Assembly: GCA_019510465.1 (NCBI GenBank)
Contig: JAEKKH010000147.1
Span: 1-51,444, forward strand
Source: Burkholderiales bacterium
GTDB taxonomy: Bacteria; Pseudomonadota; Gammaproteobacteria; Burkholderiales; Burkholderiaceae_C
Direction: 5' to 3'
DNA: 51,444 nt
Part shown: piece by piece, positions 25,239 through 36,683 of the stretch
How positions within the stretch are numbered: the first letter of the stretch is position 1
Layout: every line of letters begins with the position of its first letter
Made by a program: the position numbers and the translations under genes
The notes under the pieces: generated by a model
Told to the model about the DNA's origin: nothing
The model's database searches: none
The model's input: the letters and a program-made list of their open reading frames with translations, nothing else

Positions 25239-26651
25239 ATGCTCTGCGGCCACCCTCGCCCGCGCCGGAGCCTCGCCCTGACCCCCACCATCCATTCCGA
25301 CGGCCTGCCCTTGCCGCAGCGGCGCTGGGCCATGCTCGCGATCGCGGTCGCGGTGACGATGGCGGTGCTCGATTCGGCGGTGGCCAACATCGCGCTGCCG
25401 GCGATCGCGCGCCAGCTGGGCGTCGCGCCGGCGGCGTCGGTGTGGGTCGTCAACGCCTACCAGTTGGCGATCGTGGTGCTGCTGCTGCCGCTGGCCACGC
25501 TCGGCGAGCGCATCGGCTACCGGCGCGTCTACATCGGCGGGCTCGTCCTGTTCACGCTCGGCTCGCTGGCGTGCGCGATGTCGGGCTCGCTCGCGGCCCT
25601 GATCGCCGCGCGCGTGGCGCAGGGGCTCGGCGCAGCGGGCATCATGGCCGTCAACGGCGCGCTGGTGCGCTTCACCTACCCGCAGAAATCACTGGGGCAC
25701 GGCGTCGGCCTGAACGCGCTGGTCGTGTCGGTCGCGGGTGCGGTCGGGCCCACGGTCGCCTCGGGCATCCTCGCGGTCGGGCCGTGGCAGTGGCTGTTCG
25801 CGGTCAACGTGCCGATTGGCGTGGCCAACATCGTGTTCGCCGCTCGCGTCCTGCCGTGGTCGACGCTGTCGGACAAGGCTCTCGACTGGCGCAGCGCCGG
25901 GCTCAGCGCGCTGGCGTTCGGGCTGTTCTTCATCGGCGCCGACACGCTCACGCACGGCGCGCCGGCCCTGCTGGGCGCGCTCGAGGTCGCCACCGGCGTG
26001 CTCGCGGGGGCCGTGCTGGTCCTGCGCGAACGCCACGACGCGCGCCCGTTGATCCCGATCGACCTGCTGCGCATTCCCGTGTTCGCGCTGTCGACGCTGA
26101 CGTCGATCTGCTCGTTCGCGGCCTACACGCTGGCGTTCATCGCGCTGCCGTTCTGGTTCCAGGCGGCGCTGCATCGCGACCAGGTGCAGACCGGCCTGCT
26201 GATGACACCCTGGCCCGTCGGCGTGGGCCTCGTCGCGCCGCTCGCCGGGCGCCTGGCCGACCGCGTGCCCGCGGCCATCCTGGGCACCGCGGGGCTGCTG
26301 GTGCTGGCCTGCGGGCTGTGGCTGATGTCGCGCCTGCCAGCGGACGCGTCGACGACGTCCATCCTCTGGCGCATGGGGCTGTGCGGGCTGGGTTTCGGCT
26401 TCTTCCAGGCGCCCAACAACCGCACGATGCTGGGCAGCGCCCCGCGCGAGCGCGCCGGCGCGGCGGGCGGCATGCTTGCGACGGCGCGGCTGACCGGCAT
26501 GACGGTGGGCGCCTCGCTCACCGCGCTGGTGTTCCACACCGTGCCGAACGACGGCGAGCACCTGTGCCTGCTGATCGGCGTGGGCATCGCGCTCGCGGGT
26601 GCCGCGGTGAGCGCGTCGCGGCTGCGGCACGGTGTCCGGGCGATGGCCTGA
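25239..26651 (+). CDS. MFS transporter, DHA2 (14-TM drug:H+ antiporter) type
   Basis: 470 residues if started at the ATG at 25239. About 14 hydrophobic segments; the first is MLAIAVAVTMAVLDSAVANIALP, with the DHA2 signature of an Asp in helix 1. Motif A follows helix 2 (LATLGERIGYRRVYIGG) and motif C-like GAVGPTVASGIL is present. Related proteins export drugs or dyes; no regulator is nearby. The start is doubtful: TATGCT at 25238-25243 overlaps the ATG and resembles a -10. A CTG at 25281 with GGAG upstream, or the ATG at 25332 just before helix 1, could be the real start. Confidence 0.88.
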   Translation: MLCGHPRPRRSLALTPTIHSDGLPLPQRRWAMLAIAVAVTMAVLDSAVANIALPAIARQLGVAPAASVWVVNAYQLAIVVLLLPLATLGERIGYRRVYIGGLVLFTLGSLACAMSGSLAALIAARVAQGLGAAGIMAVNGALVRFTYPQKSLGHGVGLNALVVSVAGAVGPTVASGILAVGPWQWLFAVNVPIGVANIVFAARVLPWSTLSDKALDWRSAGLSALAFGLFFIGADTLTHGAPALLGALEVATGVLAGAVLVLRERHDARPLIPIDLLRIPVFALSTLTSICSFAAYTLAFIALPFWFQAALHRDQVQTGLLMTPWPVGVGLVAPLAGRLADRVPAAILGTAGLLVLACGLWLMSRLPADASTTSILWRMGLCGLGFGFFQAPNNRTMLGSAPRERAGAAGGMLATARLTGMTVGASLTALVFHTVPNDGEHLCLLIGVGIALAGAAVSASRLRHGVRAMA

Positions 26652-27071
26652 GCGCCGGCTGCTCCGCATTCCAACCGTCGAGCGGCAAGCCATCCTTGTC
26701 CAGCGCGGACCGCGGCCGGGAATGTCCCACTCATCCGGATGTTAGATCGCGCATCCTGTCGCTGATCGGCGACAGGATTCGTGGTTAGCGCTCGCACGAT
26801 CCGCGGCACGCATTGGATCGGTATCGAATCGTCACCGGCGAGGCCGACGATGGAACGCCCGAATCGCGCGTGGGCGCGACGTTTGCCATGACTTGTGGAC
26901 TGCGACGAACGCACCATCGGAGTCGCCGAATTCGCTCGCGCGACAGGAAAAAACTTCCGCATGTGGAAGTCCGCAACCTGTCAACGCAGCCCCCGGCCTT
27001 CCGCGTTGCAGGCACATGGACTCGATCGATGGTCGGTCGGTGCTCCACACCAACCCATGAAGGAAATGACA
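26652..27071. other. 420-bp gap with two hairpins
   Basis: Holds a perfect 10-bp stem ATCCTGTCGC (26753-26762) / GCGACAGGAT (26769-26778) with a 6-nt loop and no T-run, about 100 bp after the MFS stop, and a smaller hairpin ACTTCC (26953-26958) / GGAAGT (26965-26970). The AT content rises before the Lys-rich gene, but no -35/-10 pair stands out. No convincing coding frame. Confidence 0.5.
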
Positions 27072-27560
27072 ATGAGCAAGCTCCTCGCCGCCCTGATCGC
27101 CTCCCTGTTCGCTTCGATGGCGATGGCCCAGGCCAGCGCGCCCGCCATGAGCAAGGACGTCCAGAAGGCCGAATCCAAGGCTGAAAAGGCCGACGCCAAG
27201 GCCGCCAACTCCGAAGCCAAGGCCGACACCAAGGCCGACGAGAAGGTGAACAAGGCCGAGGCCAAGGCCTCCAAGAAGAAGACCGAAGCGCACAACGACG
27301 CGATGAAGGACAAGTCCAAGGCGCAAGCCAAGGTCGACAAGGCCGATCCGGAAGACAAGGCCAAGCAGCAGGCCAAGGCCGAGAAGACCGCCGCCGACGC
27401 CAACGCCGACGAAGCCAAGGCCGACGTGAAGGCCGACACCAAGGTGTCCAAGACCAAGGCCGAAGCGCACAAGGACAAGGCCAAGGCCGCCATCAAGACC
27501 GAGAAGACCAAGGCCGAAGGCCAGGCCGACGTCGACAAGGCGGCCGCCAAGGGACAGTGA
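27072..27560 (+). CDS. Secreted Lys/Ala/Asp/Glu-rich repetitive protein
   Basis: 162 residues. The ATG at 27072 has AAGGAAA 5 nt upstream; two earlier in-frame ATGs (27057, 27066) are less likely. A short signal peptide (LLAALIASLFASMAMAQA) precedes about 140 residues made almost only of Lys, Ala, Asp, Glu, Thr and Asn, in irregular KAEAKADxK-like heptads that should form one long charged helix. Similar proteins are sometimes annotated as histone H1-like or TolA-like from composition alone. I infer a periplasmic or surface protein of unknown role. The gene has its own strong terminator. Codons AAG and GCC dominate. Confidence 0.8.
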   Translation: MSKLLAALIASLFASMAMAQASAPAMSKDVQKAESKAEKADAKAANSEAKADTKADEKVNKAEAKASKKKTEAHNDAMKDKSKAQAKVDKADPEDKAKQQAKAEKTAADANADEAKADVKADTKVSKTKAEAHKDKAKAAIKTEKTKAEGQADVDKAAAKGQ

Positions 27561-27589
27561 TCCAGCTGATCCGGTCAGCGCATGACCGA

Positions 27590-27617
27590 AAGGCGCCTCG
27601 TTCGCGAGGCGCCTTTT
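27590..27617 (+). terminator. Terminator of the Lys/Ala-rich gene
   Basis: 11-bp perfect stem AAGGCGCCTCG / CGAGGCGCCTT around a TTCG loop, followed by TTCTC; 29 nt after the stop. It can also act on the convergent gene at 27657-28799. Confidence 0.9.
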
Positions 27618-27656
27618 CTCATCGGGGCCGGATACGGGTGACCGTATGCAGCGCGG

Positions 27657-28799
27657 TCAAGGGGCGGGCTTGCCCTCGGTCGGCGCCGGCGCGGAGGGAC
27701 CGCCCCGGTTGGACGACAGGAAGCGATCCGCCCTGGCCTGCGCGTCGGCGACGGCGGCGGCCACGCTGGCCTTGCCGTGCACCGCGGGCGCCGGCATGCT
27801 GGCGGCCGCCGGAGCGACCGCTGCGGGCGCTTGCGGCCGCACCATCGATGCCGGATCCACGGCGCGCACCGACGCCGCCGGCACCGCGGCGGCGCGGGCG
27901 GCGGCGGCCAGCGCCGCATCCGTTTCGGCCTCGCTGCGCGGCGGCGTGAGGCCGGCGGCGGGCATGACGGGAATCTCCTGCGGCGCCGCCGGGGACAGCA
28001 CGCGTGCAGCCTCGGCCTGCGCGGCCACCGTGGCGGGCGACGCGAGCGGGGTCGTCGGCGTGGCGGGTGCTGCTGCCGCCGTCGCGGGCGCCGCACCGTG
28101 CGACAGCAGGCCCCCGCGCCACGCCAGGCCGCCGCCCGCCAGGACGACCACGCCGCCGAGGCCGGCCGCCAGCACGAAGCGCAGCCCGTTGCGCGCGGGC
28201 GTCCGGGCGGGCGCCTTCGCGCGCGACGGCGCGGCCGCCTGCGACGGCGTCACCACCGGGCGCGCGGGATGGCCCGTGGGCGCATGCGCCGGTTCCGTCC
28301 TCGGCGCATGCCGGGCCTCGTGGTGGAACTGTGCCTGCGCGCCGGTGCGCGTCTTCGGCGACGCGTCGGCCATCGAGGCGCCAGGGAAGCCGCGGCCCCG
28401 CGGCGCGGCGATGCCGGGATTGAAGCCGCCGCCCGCCGGCGTGCGCGGGACGGCGTCGCGGCGCGCGTCGTCGTCCGGCGGCAGCGTCTGCTCGAGCGCG
28501 ACGTATTCGGTGCGGACCCATTCGCTATCGATGGCGTCCTCGGCAGCTTCAGCGGCGACGGCCGCGGCATCGTCGGCGGCCAGCTGCGAATCGGTGAAGG
28601 CGGCGCGCGCGAGGGCCCGGGTGGCCGCCAGCGCGGCCGAGGCGCGTTCGGACCGCGCGATCTCGCGCTCGATCGACGACTGCGGCGACTGCGGCGACGA
28701 GGGGACGCCCGGATCGTGCGCGACGAACTCGGTGATCGGCTCCTCGGGGCCCGGGACAGCCTCGGGGGCTGACGACGGCCGGGAAACTGGCTGGGTCAT
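27657..28799 (-). CDS. Hypothetical protein with one central membrane span
   Basis: 380 residues from the ATG at 28799 (MTQPVSRPSSAPE). I do not recognise the family. Residues 1-about 205 are acidic then Pro/Arg/His-rich and low complexity. One membrane span lies near the middle (LRFVLAAGLGGVVVLAGGGL), after a basic ARTPARNG stretch, so the N-terminus is predicted cytoplasmic. The remaining ~150 residues are Ala/Pro-rich and likely periplasmic. The layout resembles single-span scaffold or secretion-associated proteins but no domain is evident. The reading frame is supported by length, start context and the terminator on its 3' side. Confidence 0.6.
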   Translation of the reverse strand: MTQPVSRPSSAPEAVPGPEEPITEFVAHDPGVPSSPQSPQSSIEREIARSERASAALAATRALARAAFTDSQLAADDAAAVAAEAAEDAIDSEWVRTEYVALEQTLPPDDDARRDAVPRTPAGGGFNPGIAAPRGRGFPGASMADASPKTRTGAQAQFHHEARHAPRTEPAHAPTGHPARPVVTPSQAAAPSRAKAPARTPARNGLRFVLAAGLGGVVVLAGGGLAWRGGLLSHGAAPATAAAAPATPTTPLASPATVAAQAEAARVLSPAAPQEIPVMPAAGLTPPRSEAETDAALAAAARAAAVPAASVRAVDPASMVRPQAPAAVAPAAASMPAPAVHGKASVAAAVADAQARADRFLSSNRGGPSAPAPTEGKPAP

Positions 28800-29050
28800 G
28801 ACGGTGCTCGCTACCCTGGGGGATTCGACATCGGCCGCCAGGTCGGAACGAGCAGAACGACTCGCCGGACACCCGACGCCAACACCGCTCCCCCACGCAC
28901 CCTCCCGTCGAGCGGCCAGCCGGCGGGAATTCTTCTGATCCGCCAAATTCTCCATGGAATCGCCAGGTTGGCAACAGATATTTACACCCCCTCCCGAGGG
29001 GCCCGCGCCCCCTTCTTGCCGCCTGCCTGCCCGATGCTAAACTGCCGGCT
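28800..29050. other. Gap before the glycine riboswitch, with partial repeat and promoter
   Basis: Contains a weak copy of the palindromic repeat near 28986-29003 (CCCCTCCCGAGGGGC) and a probable promoter for the gcv operon: TTGCCG (29016-29021), 16-bp spacer, TAAACT (29038-29043). The RNA would start near 29050, at the first aptamer. Nothing else is seen. Confidence 0.5.
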
Positions 29051-29292
29051 TGTCAGGAGAGAGTTGGCTGCCCGCGTTCGCGCGTCGCGGCCAGCCGCCG
29101 AAGGCGCAGGGGCCACCACCCCGAACGCTCAGGCAAAAGGACTGACGAGACGCCTGTCGAAAGCAGGCGTTCCTCACTGGAGAGAGACGATGCGGTCGAC
29201 GGCCATCCAGCCGGCGGCGAGATCGTCCACCGAAGGGGCAAGCGGGGTCGGCACACCGGCGCTGCAATCTCTCAGGTAAAGCGGACAGCGAG
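29051..29292 (+). promoter_or_regulatory. Tandem glycine riboswitch controlling gcvTHP
   Basis: Two aptamers in series, recognised by the recurrent motifs of the glycine riboswitch. Aptamer 1 (about 29051-29148) has GTCAGGAGAGAG at its 5' side and ends CTCAGGCAAAAGGACTGACG. Aptamer 2 (about 29173-29292) has CTGGAGAGAG, CACCGAAGGGGCAA and ends TCTCAGGTAAAGCGGACAGC. The linker holds a hairpin (CGCCTG/CAGGCG, 29150-29169). Glycine binding is known to raise gcv expression in this family. Only about 55 nt separate aptamer 2 from gcvT, so control probably acts on translation initiation or on a short terminator here. Confidence 0.95.
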
Positions 29293-29347
29293 GGCATTGA
29301 GCCGCCCATACGATGGGGCGGGACCGACTGCCCTCGAAGGAACAACG

Positions 29348-30478
29348 ATGTCCGCTGAAACCGCCTCCGCCCCGCTGCTGCAGACTCCGCTGCACGCCCT
29401 GCACCTCGAACTCGGCGCCCGCATGGTGCCGTTCGCCGGCTACTCGATGCCCGTGCAGTACCCGGCCGGCATCCTGGCGGAGCACCGCCAATGCCGCCAC
29501 GAGGCCGCGCTGTTCGACGTCTCCCACATGGGCCAGCTCCTGCTCAAGGGCGACGACGCCGCCCGGGCGCTGGAGACGCTGGTGCCGGTCGACATCGTCG
29601 GCCTGGGCCTCGACAAGCAGCGCTACGCCCTGTTCACGAACGCCCAGGGCGGCATCATGGACGACCTGATGGTCACGCACCGCGACGACGGCCTGCTGGT
29701 CATCGTCAACGCCGCGTGCAAGGACGCCGACCTGCGTCACCTGCGCGAGCGCATCGGCAGCCGCTGCGACATCGTCACGATGTTCGACCGCGGCCTGCTG
29801 GCGCTGCAGGGCCCGATGGCCGTGCACGCGATGGCGCGCCTGTCGCCCGGCATCGAGAAGCTCACCTTCATGACCGGCGGCTTCTTCAAGGTCGGCGGCG
29901 TGCCCTGCTACGTCACGCGCTCGGGATACACCGGCGAGGACGGCTTCGAGATCTCCGTGGCCGCGGCCGACACCGACACGCTGGCGCGCAAGCTTCTCGA
30001 GCAGCCCGAGGTCAAGCCCGTCGGCCTGGGCGCACGCGACTCGCTGCGCCTGGAAGCCGGCCTGTGCCTGTACGGCAACGACATCGACACCACCACCACG
30101 CCGGTCGAGGCCGCGCTCACCTGGGCCATCCAGAAGGTGCGCCGCCCGGGCGGCGAGCGCGAGAACCACTACCCCGGCGCGGACATCATCGGCAAGCAGC
30201 TGGCCGTGGGCGCGCGCACCAAGCGCGTCGGCCTCGTCGGCCTCGAGCGCGCGCCGGTGCGCGAAGGCACCGTCATCGTCGACCACCAGGGCCACAAGCT
30301 GGGCGTCGTCACCAGCGGCACCCTGGGCCCGACGGTGAACCAGCCGGTGGCCATGGCCTACCTGCCCGTCGACCACGCCATCGTCGCGCACGAGGTCTAC
30401 GCCGAGGTGCGCGGCAAGCGCCTGCCGATGCGCGTGACCCCGATGCCCTTCACGCCGAACCGCTACTACCGCGGCTGA
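29348..30478 (+). CDS. gcvT: Glycine cleavage system aminomethyltransferase (T protein)
   Basis: 376 residues from the ATG at 29348, with GAAGGAA 6 nt upstream. Typical GcvT: MVPFAGYSMPVQYPAGI near the start, FDVSHMGQLLLKG, then SGYTGEDGFEI and GLGARDSLRLEAGLCLYGNDID (folate-binding and catalytic Asp region). It transfers the aminomethyl carbon from lipoyl-GcvH to tetrahydrofolate with release of ammonia. First gene after the glycine riboswitch; gcvH follows 59 bp later. Confidence 0.98.
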   Translation: MSAETASAPLLQTPLHALHLELGARMVPFAGYSMPVQYPAGILAEHRQCRHEAALFDVSHMGQLLLKGDDAARALETLVPVDIVGLGLDKQRYALFTNAQGGIMDDLMVTHRDDGLLVIVNAACKDADLRHLRERIGSRCDIVTMFDRGLLALQGPMAVHAMARLSPGIEKLTFMTGGFFKVGGVPCYVTRSGYTGEDGFEISVAAADTDTLARKLLEQPEVKPVGLGARDSLRLEAGLCLYGNDIDTTTTPVEAALTWAIQKVRRPGGERENHYPGADIIGKQLAVGARTKRVGLVGLERAPVREGTVIVDHQGHKLGVVTSGTLGPTVNQPVAMAYLPVDHAIVAHEVYAEVRGKRLPMRVTPMPFTPNRYYRG

Positions 30479-30537
30479 GCGCGGGCCGATCCCCCGTTTC
30501 CTTTCCCGACCTTCAGACCTTTTGCCAGGAGCCCTGC

Positions 30538-30912
30538 ATGACGACCAAGTTCACGACCGACCACGAATGGATCAACATCGAAGATCATGACGCCGCCGTC
30601 GTGGGCATCACGCTGCACGCCCAGGACGCGCTCGGCGACGTCGTGTTCGTCGACCTGCCCGCCGTCGGCCGCTCGTTCGCCAAGGGCGAGATCGCCGGCG
30701 TCGTCGAGTCGGTCAAGGCCGCCGCCGACATCTACATGCCGGTCTCCGGCGAGGTCGTCGAGGTCAACGAGAAGCTGCGCGACGAGCCCGCGCTGGCCAA
30801 CACCGATCCGCTGGGCGAAGGCTGGTTCTTCAAGGTGAAGATCGCCAACATGGCCGAGTTCGACGAGCTGATGGACGCGCCGGCCTACGACGCGCTGCTC
30901 AAGACGCTCTGA
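30538..30912 (+). CDS. gcvH: Glycine cleavage system H protein
   Basis: 124 residues, ATG at 30538 preceded by CCAGGAG. The lipoylation site is Lys60 in [26 protein letters not shown] is typical of the N-terminus. Lipoyl-GcvH shuttles the aminomethyl group between P and T proteins and electrons to the L protein (gcvL/lpd is not in this window). Confidence 0.98.
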   Translation: MTTKFTTDHEWINIEDHDAAVVGITLHAQDALGDVVFVDLPAVGRSFAKGEIAGVVESVKAAADIYMPVSGEVVEVNEKLRDEPALANTDPLGEGWFFKVKIANMAEFDELMDAPAYDALLKTL

Positions 30913-31036
30913 TCCGTTCCCGCTCCTGCCCGCGCGCGACGTGACCGCGCCGCGCCGCCACAGCGCCTGGCCGGCCGCCTCCACCCGACGCGCGCCGGGC
31001 GCTTCCTGCCCTGACCCCGCACGCCTGGAATTGCCC

Positions 31037-33919
<2,883 letters not shown>

Positions 33920-33922
<3 letters not shown>

Positions 33923-33962
33923 GCCCCCACGATCACGCTGGTCGCTGGCCCCCGAGGGGGGA
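33920..33962 (+). repeat. Dispersed GC-rich palindromic repeat, copy 3 (supplies gcvP stop codon)
   Basis: Starts with the gcvP stop TAG, then GCCCCCACGATCACGCTGG and TCGCTGGCCCCCGAGGGGG. The 5' half matches copies 1 and 2 closely; the 3' half diverges after the core. The core can fold into a hairpin just after gcvP, before sdaA. Confidence 0.7.
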
Positions 33963-34074
33963 GTTCGGATCGTCTCGGATGCGATCCTCGCCCCCCTCTT
34001 CCTGGTTGGCCCTGCCGGCGGCCGCGCTCCGCGCATGCCGCATGCCGGTACACGAATATCTCTGAAGGGTACCC

Positions 34075-35547
34075 ATGGCAGTCTCGGTTTTCGACCTCTT
34101 CAAGATCGGCATCGGCCCGTCGAGCTCGCACACGGTGGGTCCGATGCGCGCCGCGCGCATGTTCGTCGCCCGCCTCGCGCACGAGGGCGCGCTCGCGCGC
34201 ACCGCGCGCGTGAAGGCCGACATGTACGGCTCGCTCGGGGCCACCGGCAAGGGCCACGGCAGCGACAAGGCCGTGCTGCTGGGCCTGGCTGGCCACGAGC
34301 CGGACACGGTGGACATCGAGCAGGTGCCCGCCCTCCTCGAGGCCATCCGCACGCAGCATCGCGTGACGCTCAACGGCAGCCGCGAGATCGCGTTCGACGA
34401 ATCCGCCGACCTCGTGATGCACCGGCGCGAGACGCTGCCGTTCCATGCCAACGGCATGCGCTTCACCGCGTACGACGACCAGGGCGCCGAGCTGGAGAAT
34501 CGCGTGTACTACTCCGTGGGTGGCGGCTTCGTCGTCAGCGACGAAGTGGCGGCCGACGGTTCGCGGCAGAAGGTGGTCGCGCCCGACACCACCGTCCTGC
34601 CCTACCCGTTCCACAGCGGCGACGACCTGCTGCGCCTGTGCGACGAGCACGGCATCGGCATCGCCGAGCTGATGCGCCGCAACGAGCGCCACTGGCGCAC
34701 GGACGCCGAGATCGACGCCGGCCTGATGAAGATCTGGAAGGTGATGCAGGAGTGCGTGGCGCGCGGCTGCCGCACCGAGGGCGTCCTGCCGGGCGGCTTC
34801 AAGGTCAGGCGCCGCGCGGCGCAGTTGTACCGCGACCTCACCGTCAACCCCGAGGCCGATTCATTTGCGCCCCCTGGCGAAGGCAGGCCTTCGCTGCCCC
34901 CCGAGGGGGGTGGCCCCGCTTGGGGCGGCCCGGCGCTGGGGCCGCGCGACCCGCTGATGGTGATGGACTGGGTCAACCTCTACGCGCTGGCCGTCAACGA
35001 GGAGAACGCCGCCGGTGGCCGCGTCGTCACCGCGCCCACCAACGGCGCGGCGGGGATCGTGCCGGCCGTGCTGCACTACTTCACGCGCTTCGTGCCGGGT
35101 GCCGACGACAAGGGCGTCGTCGACTTCATGCTCACCGCCGCGGCGATCGGCATCCTCTACAAGGAGAACGCGTCGATCTCCGGTGCCGAGGTCGGCTGCC
35201 AGGGCGAGGTGGGCGTGGCGTGCTCGATGGCCGCCGCCGGCCTGGCCGCCGTGATGGGCGGCTCGCCGCGCCAGGTGGAGAACGCCGCGGAGATCGGCAT
35301 GGAGCACCACCTCGGCCTGACCTGCGACCCCGTGGGCGGCCTCGTGCAGATCCCCTGCATCGAGCGCAACGCGATCGCCTCGGTCAAGGCGATCAACGCG
35401 GCGCGCATGGCGATGCGTGGCGACGGCACGCACCACGTGAGCCTGGACAAGGTCATCAAGACGATGCGCGAGACCGGCGCCGACATGCAGACCAAGTACA
35501 AGGAGACCGCGCGCGGCGGGTTGGCCGTCAACATCGTCGAATGTTGA
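34075..35547 (+). CDS. sdaA: L-serine ammonia-lyase (serine dehydratase), with an in-frame repeat insertion
   Basis: 490 residues from the ATG at 34075, with GAAGGG upstream. Single-chain iron-sulfur serine deaminase: [21 protein letters not shown] at the start, [47 protein letters not shown] and [19 protein letters not shown], which carry the cluster cysteines. It converts serine to pyruvate and ammonia, completing the route from glycine via gcvTHP and GlyA. Residues 263-291 (34861-34947) are a translated copy of the palindromic repeat placed between NPEAD and [10 protein letters not shown]; the reading frame is kept. Confidence 0.95.
   Translation: MAVSVFDLFKIGIGPSSSHTVGPMRAARMFVARLAHEGALARTARVKADMYGSLGATGKGHGSDKAVLLGLAGHEPDTVDIEQVPALLEAIRTQHRVTLNGSREIAFDESADLVMHRRETLPFHANGMRFTAYDDQGAELENRVYYSVGGGFVVSDEVAADGSRQKVVAPDTTVLPYPFHSGDDLLRLCDEHGIGIAELMRRNERHWRTDAEIDAGLMKIWKVMQECVARGCRTEGVLPGGFKVRRRAAQLYRDLTVNPEADSFAPPGEGRPSLPPEGGGPAWGGPALGPRDPLMVMDWVNLYALAVNEENAAGGRVVTAPTNGAAGIVPAVLHYFTRFVPGADDKGVVDFMLTAAAIGILYKENASISGAEVGCQGEVGVACSMAAAGLAAVMGGSPRQVENAAEIGMEHHLGLTCDPVGGLVQIPCIERNAIASVKAINAARMAMRGDGTHHVSLDKVIKTMRETGADMQTKYKETARGGLAVNIVEC
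34861..34947 (+). repeat. Palindromic repeat inserted in frame within sdaA (copy 4)
   Basis: 87 nt (29 codons) reading [10 protein letters not shown]...GGPALGPR. It contains the core TCGCTGCCCCCCGAGGGGGG shared with copies 1-3, then GGCCCCGCTTGGGGCGGCCC. Serine dehydratases, as I know them, have no residues here. Confidence 0.8.
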
Positions 35548-35581
35548 GCAACCCGCGAAAAATGCGCGACACTGGCCGACC

Positions 35582-35983
35582 ATGCGACATCCCCTGTTCC
35601 TGGCGGCTCCCCTCCTCGCCCTCGCCCTCGCGGGCTGCGCGACGGCGCCGCCGATGGGGGCCGCGCTCGACGAGGTGCGCATCGACTCGCGCGGGGCCGA
35701 GGCGGGCGGCGATTTCTGCGCCGACTTCGCGCTGACCGCCGCCCAGGCGCGCTACTTCCTGGCGCGCTCCGTGGTGGTCACCGCACGCCAGCAGCACGAC
35801 AACTGGGACATCCTGCCCTGCTACGTGCGCGGCACCGCGCGCTCGGCGAGCGGCGTCTGGCACTGGGAGATCCGCGCCGGCGCCACCGCCACGCTCGAGA
35901 CGCCGGCCGGCGACACCGAGCTGCGCGCGTGCAGCGACTGCGACGCCGTGCTGGGTCGCCCCGCAGGTCGGCGCCGCCTCTGA
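35582..35983 (+). CDS. Small putative lipoprotein, unknown
   Basis: 133 residues. Signal peptide with lipobox LALAGC (Cys at residue 19). The mature part has five Cys after the lipid Cys, notably FCADFALTAAQARYFLARSVVV and LRACSDCDAVLG, and a strand-rich stretch VWHWEIRAGATATLETPAG. I do not recognise a family. TTGAGC (35544-35549), 18-bp spacer, GACACT (35568-35573) form a possible promoter ending 8 nt before the ATG. It converges with the DUF4124 gene, 28 bp away. Confidence 0.75.
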   Translation: MRHPLFLAAPLLALALAGCATAPPMGAALDEVRIDSRGAEAGGDFCADFALTAAQARYFLARSVVVTARQQHDNWDILPCYVRGTARSASGVWHWEIRAGATATLETPAGDTELRACSDCDAVLGRPAGRRRL

Positions 35984-36011
35984 AGCGCGGCGCCACCGGG
36001 CGGCCGCGAGC

Positions 36012-36539
36012 CTAGCGGGCCTTGTCCCAGTCGTCGAGCGCCTTGCGCGCGGCCTGGATGCGACTGTCGTCCAGTTCCGCCAGCGCCCGGTAGCGGCTGT
36101 CGATGGACGCCAGCGCGTCGCGCAAGGCCTGTGCGTTGGCCGGATCGTCGCCGAACTGGCGCTTCGCGCCGGCGATGTCCTGCAGCCGCGCGCTGGCGCG
36201 GTTGTCCTTGTCCGCCTGCGCACTCTGCACCGCCTTCTCGAGCGTGTCGCGCTGGCGCTGGCGCTCGTACCTGGCCAGCATGCGCTTGTCGACGCTCTCG
36301 GTCGGCACGGCCGGCGCCGGCGCGGGCGCCGCTGCCCTGGCGGCGCCCGACGCCGCCGAGGCGCCGGAGGCCGGCGGTGGGTGGCCGTTGGGGATCACGG
36401 TCAGCTTCTGCTCCGTCTGCGAGCTCGGACACGGCGTCTGCTGGAACGTGACGGCGCCGCTGGCCGCGGTGCACTTGTACTGCGCGAACGCCGCCGTGGC
36501 AGGCACGGCGAGCAGCAGGAGGATCAGGCGGGACTTCAT
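36012..36539 (-). CDS. DUF4124-domain secreted protein
   Basis: 175 residues. Signal peptide (ILLLLAVPATAAFA) followed by a DUF4124-like motif: QYKCTAASGAVTFQQTPCPSS, with a Cys pair. A Pro/Ala linker leads to a charged helical C-terminal half (VDKRMLARYERQRQRDTLEKA and onward) with coiled-coil potential. Function unknown; family members are common small envelope proteins in beta- and gammaproteobacteria. Transcribed alone. Confidence 0.85.
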   Translation of the reverse strand: MKSRLILLLLAVPATAAFAQYKCTAASGAVTFQQTPCPSSQTEQKLTVIPNGHPPPASGASAASGAARAAAPAPAPAVPTESVDKRMLARYERQRQRDTLEKAVQSAQADKDNRASARLQDIAGAKRQFGDDPANAQALRDALASIDSRYRALAELDDSRIQAARKALDDWDKAR

Positions 36540-36630
36540 GCCGCCACCTTAGCACCGATGCGCGCGACCGCCGCCGTGGGGGTCGACGGATGGCGACGGG
36601 CGGCCGTCGAGCGGCGCCGGCCATGAACAA

Positions 36631-36661
36631 GCCGCCGGACGCGAAATTCGTGACCGGCGGC
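36631..36661 (-). terminator. Probable terminator of the RND efflux operon
   Basis: 8-bp stem GCCGCCGG / CCGGCGGC with a 15-nt loop, followed on the minus strand by TTGTTC, 23 nt past the RND stop codon. Confidence 0.6.
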
Positions 36662-36683
36662 TCGGGGCCCGGAGGCCGCGGCG

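Noticed and set aside
26753-26778. Intrinsic terminator for the MFS gene
   Set aside because: The 10-bp stem is perfect but no T-run follows and it lies about 100 bp past the stop codon. Recorded only as a hairpin.
27072-27560. Histone H1-like DNA-binding protein or TolA
   Set aside because: The resemblance is by composition only. A signal peptide predicts export, and no TolA C-terminal domain is present.
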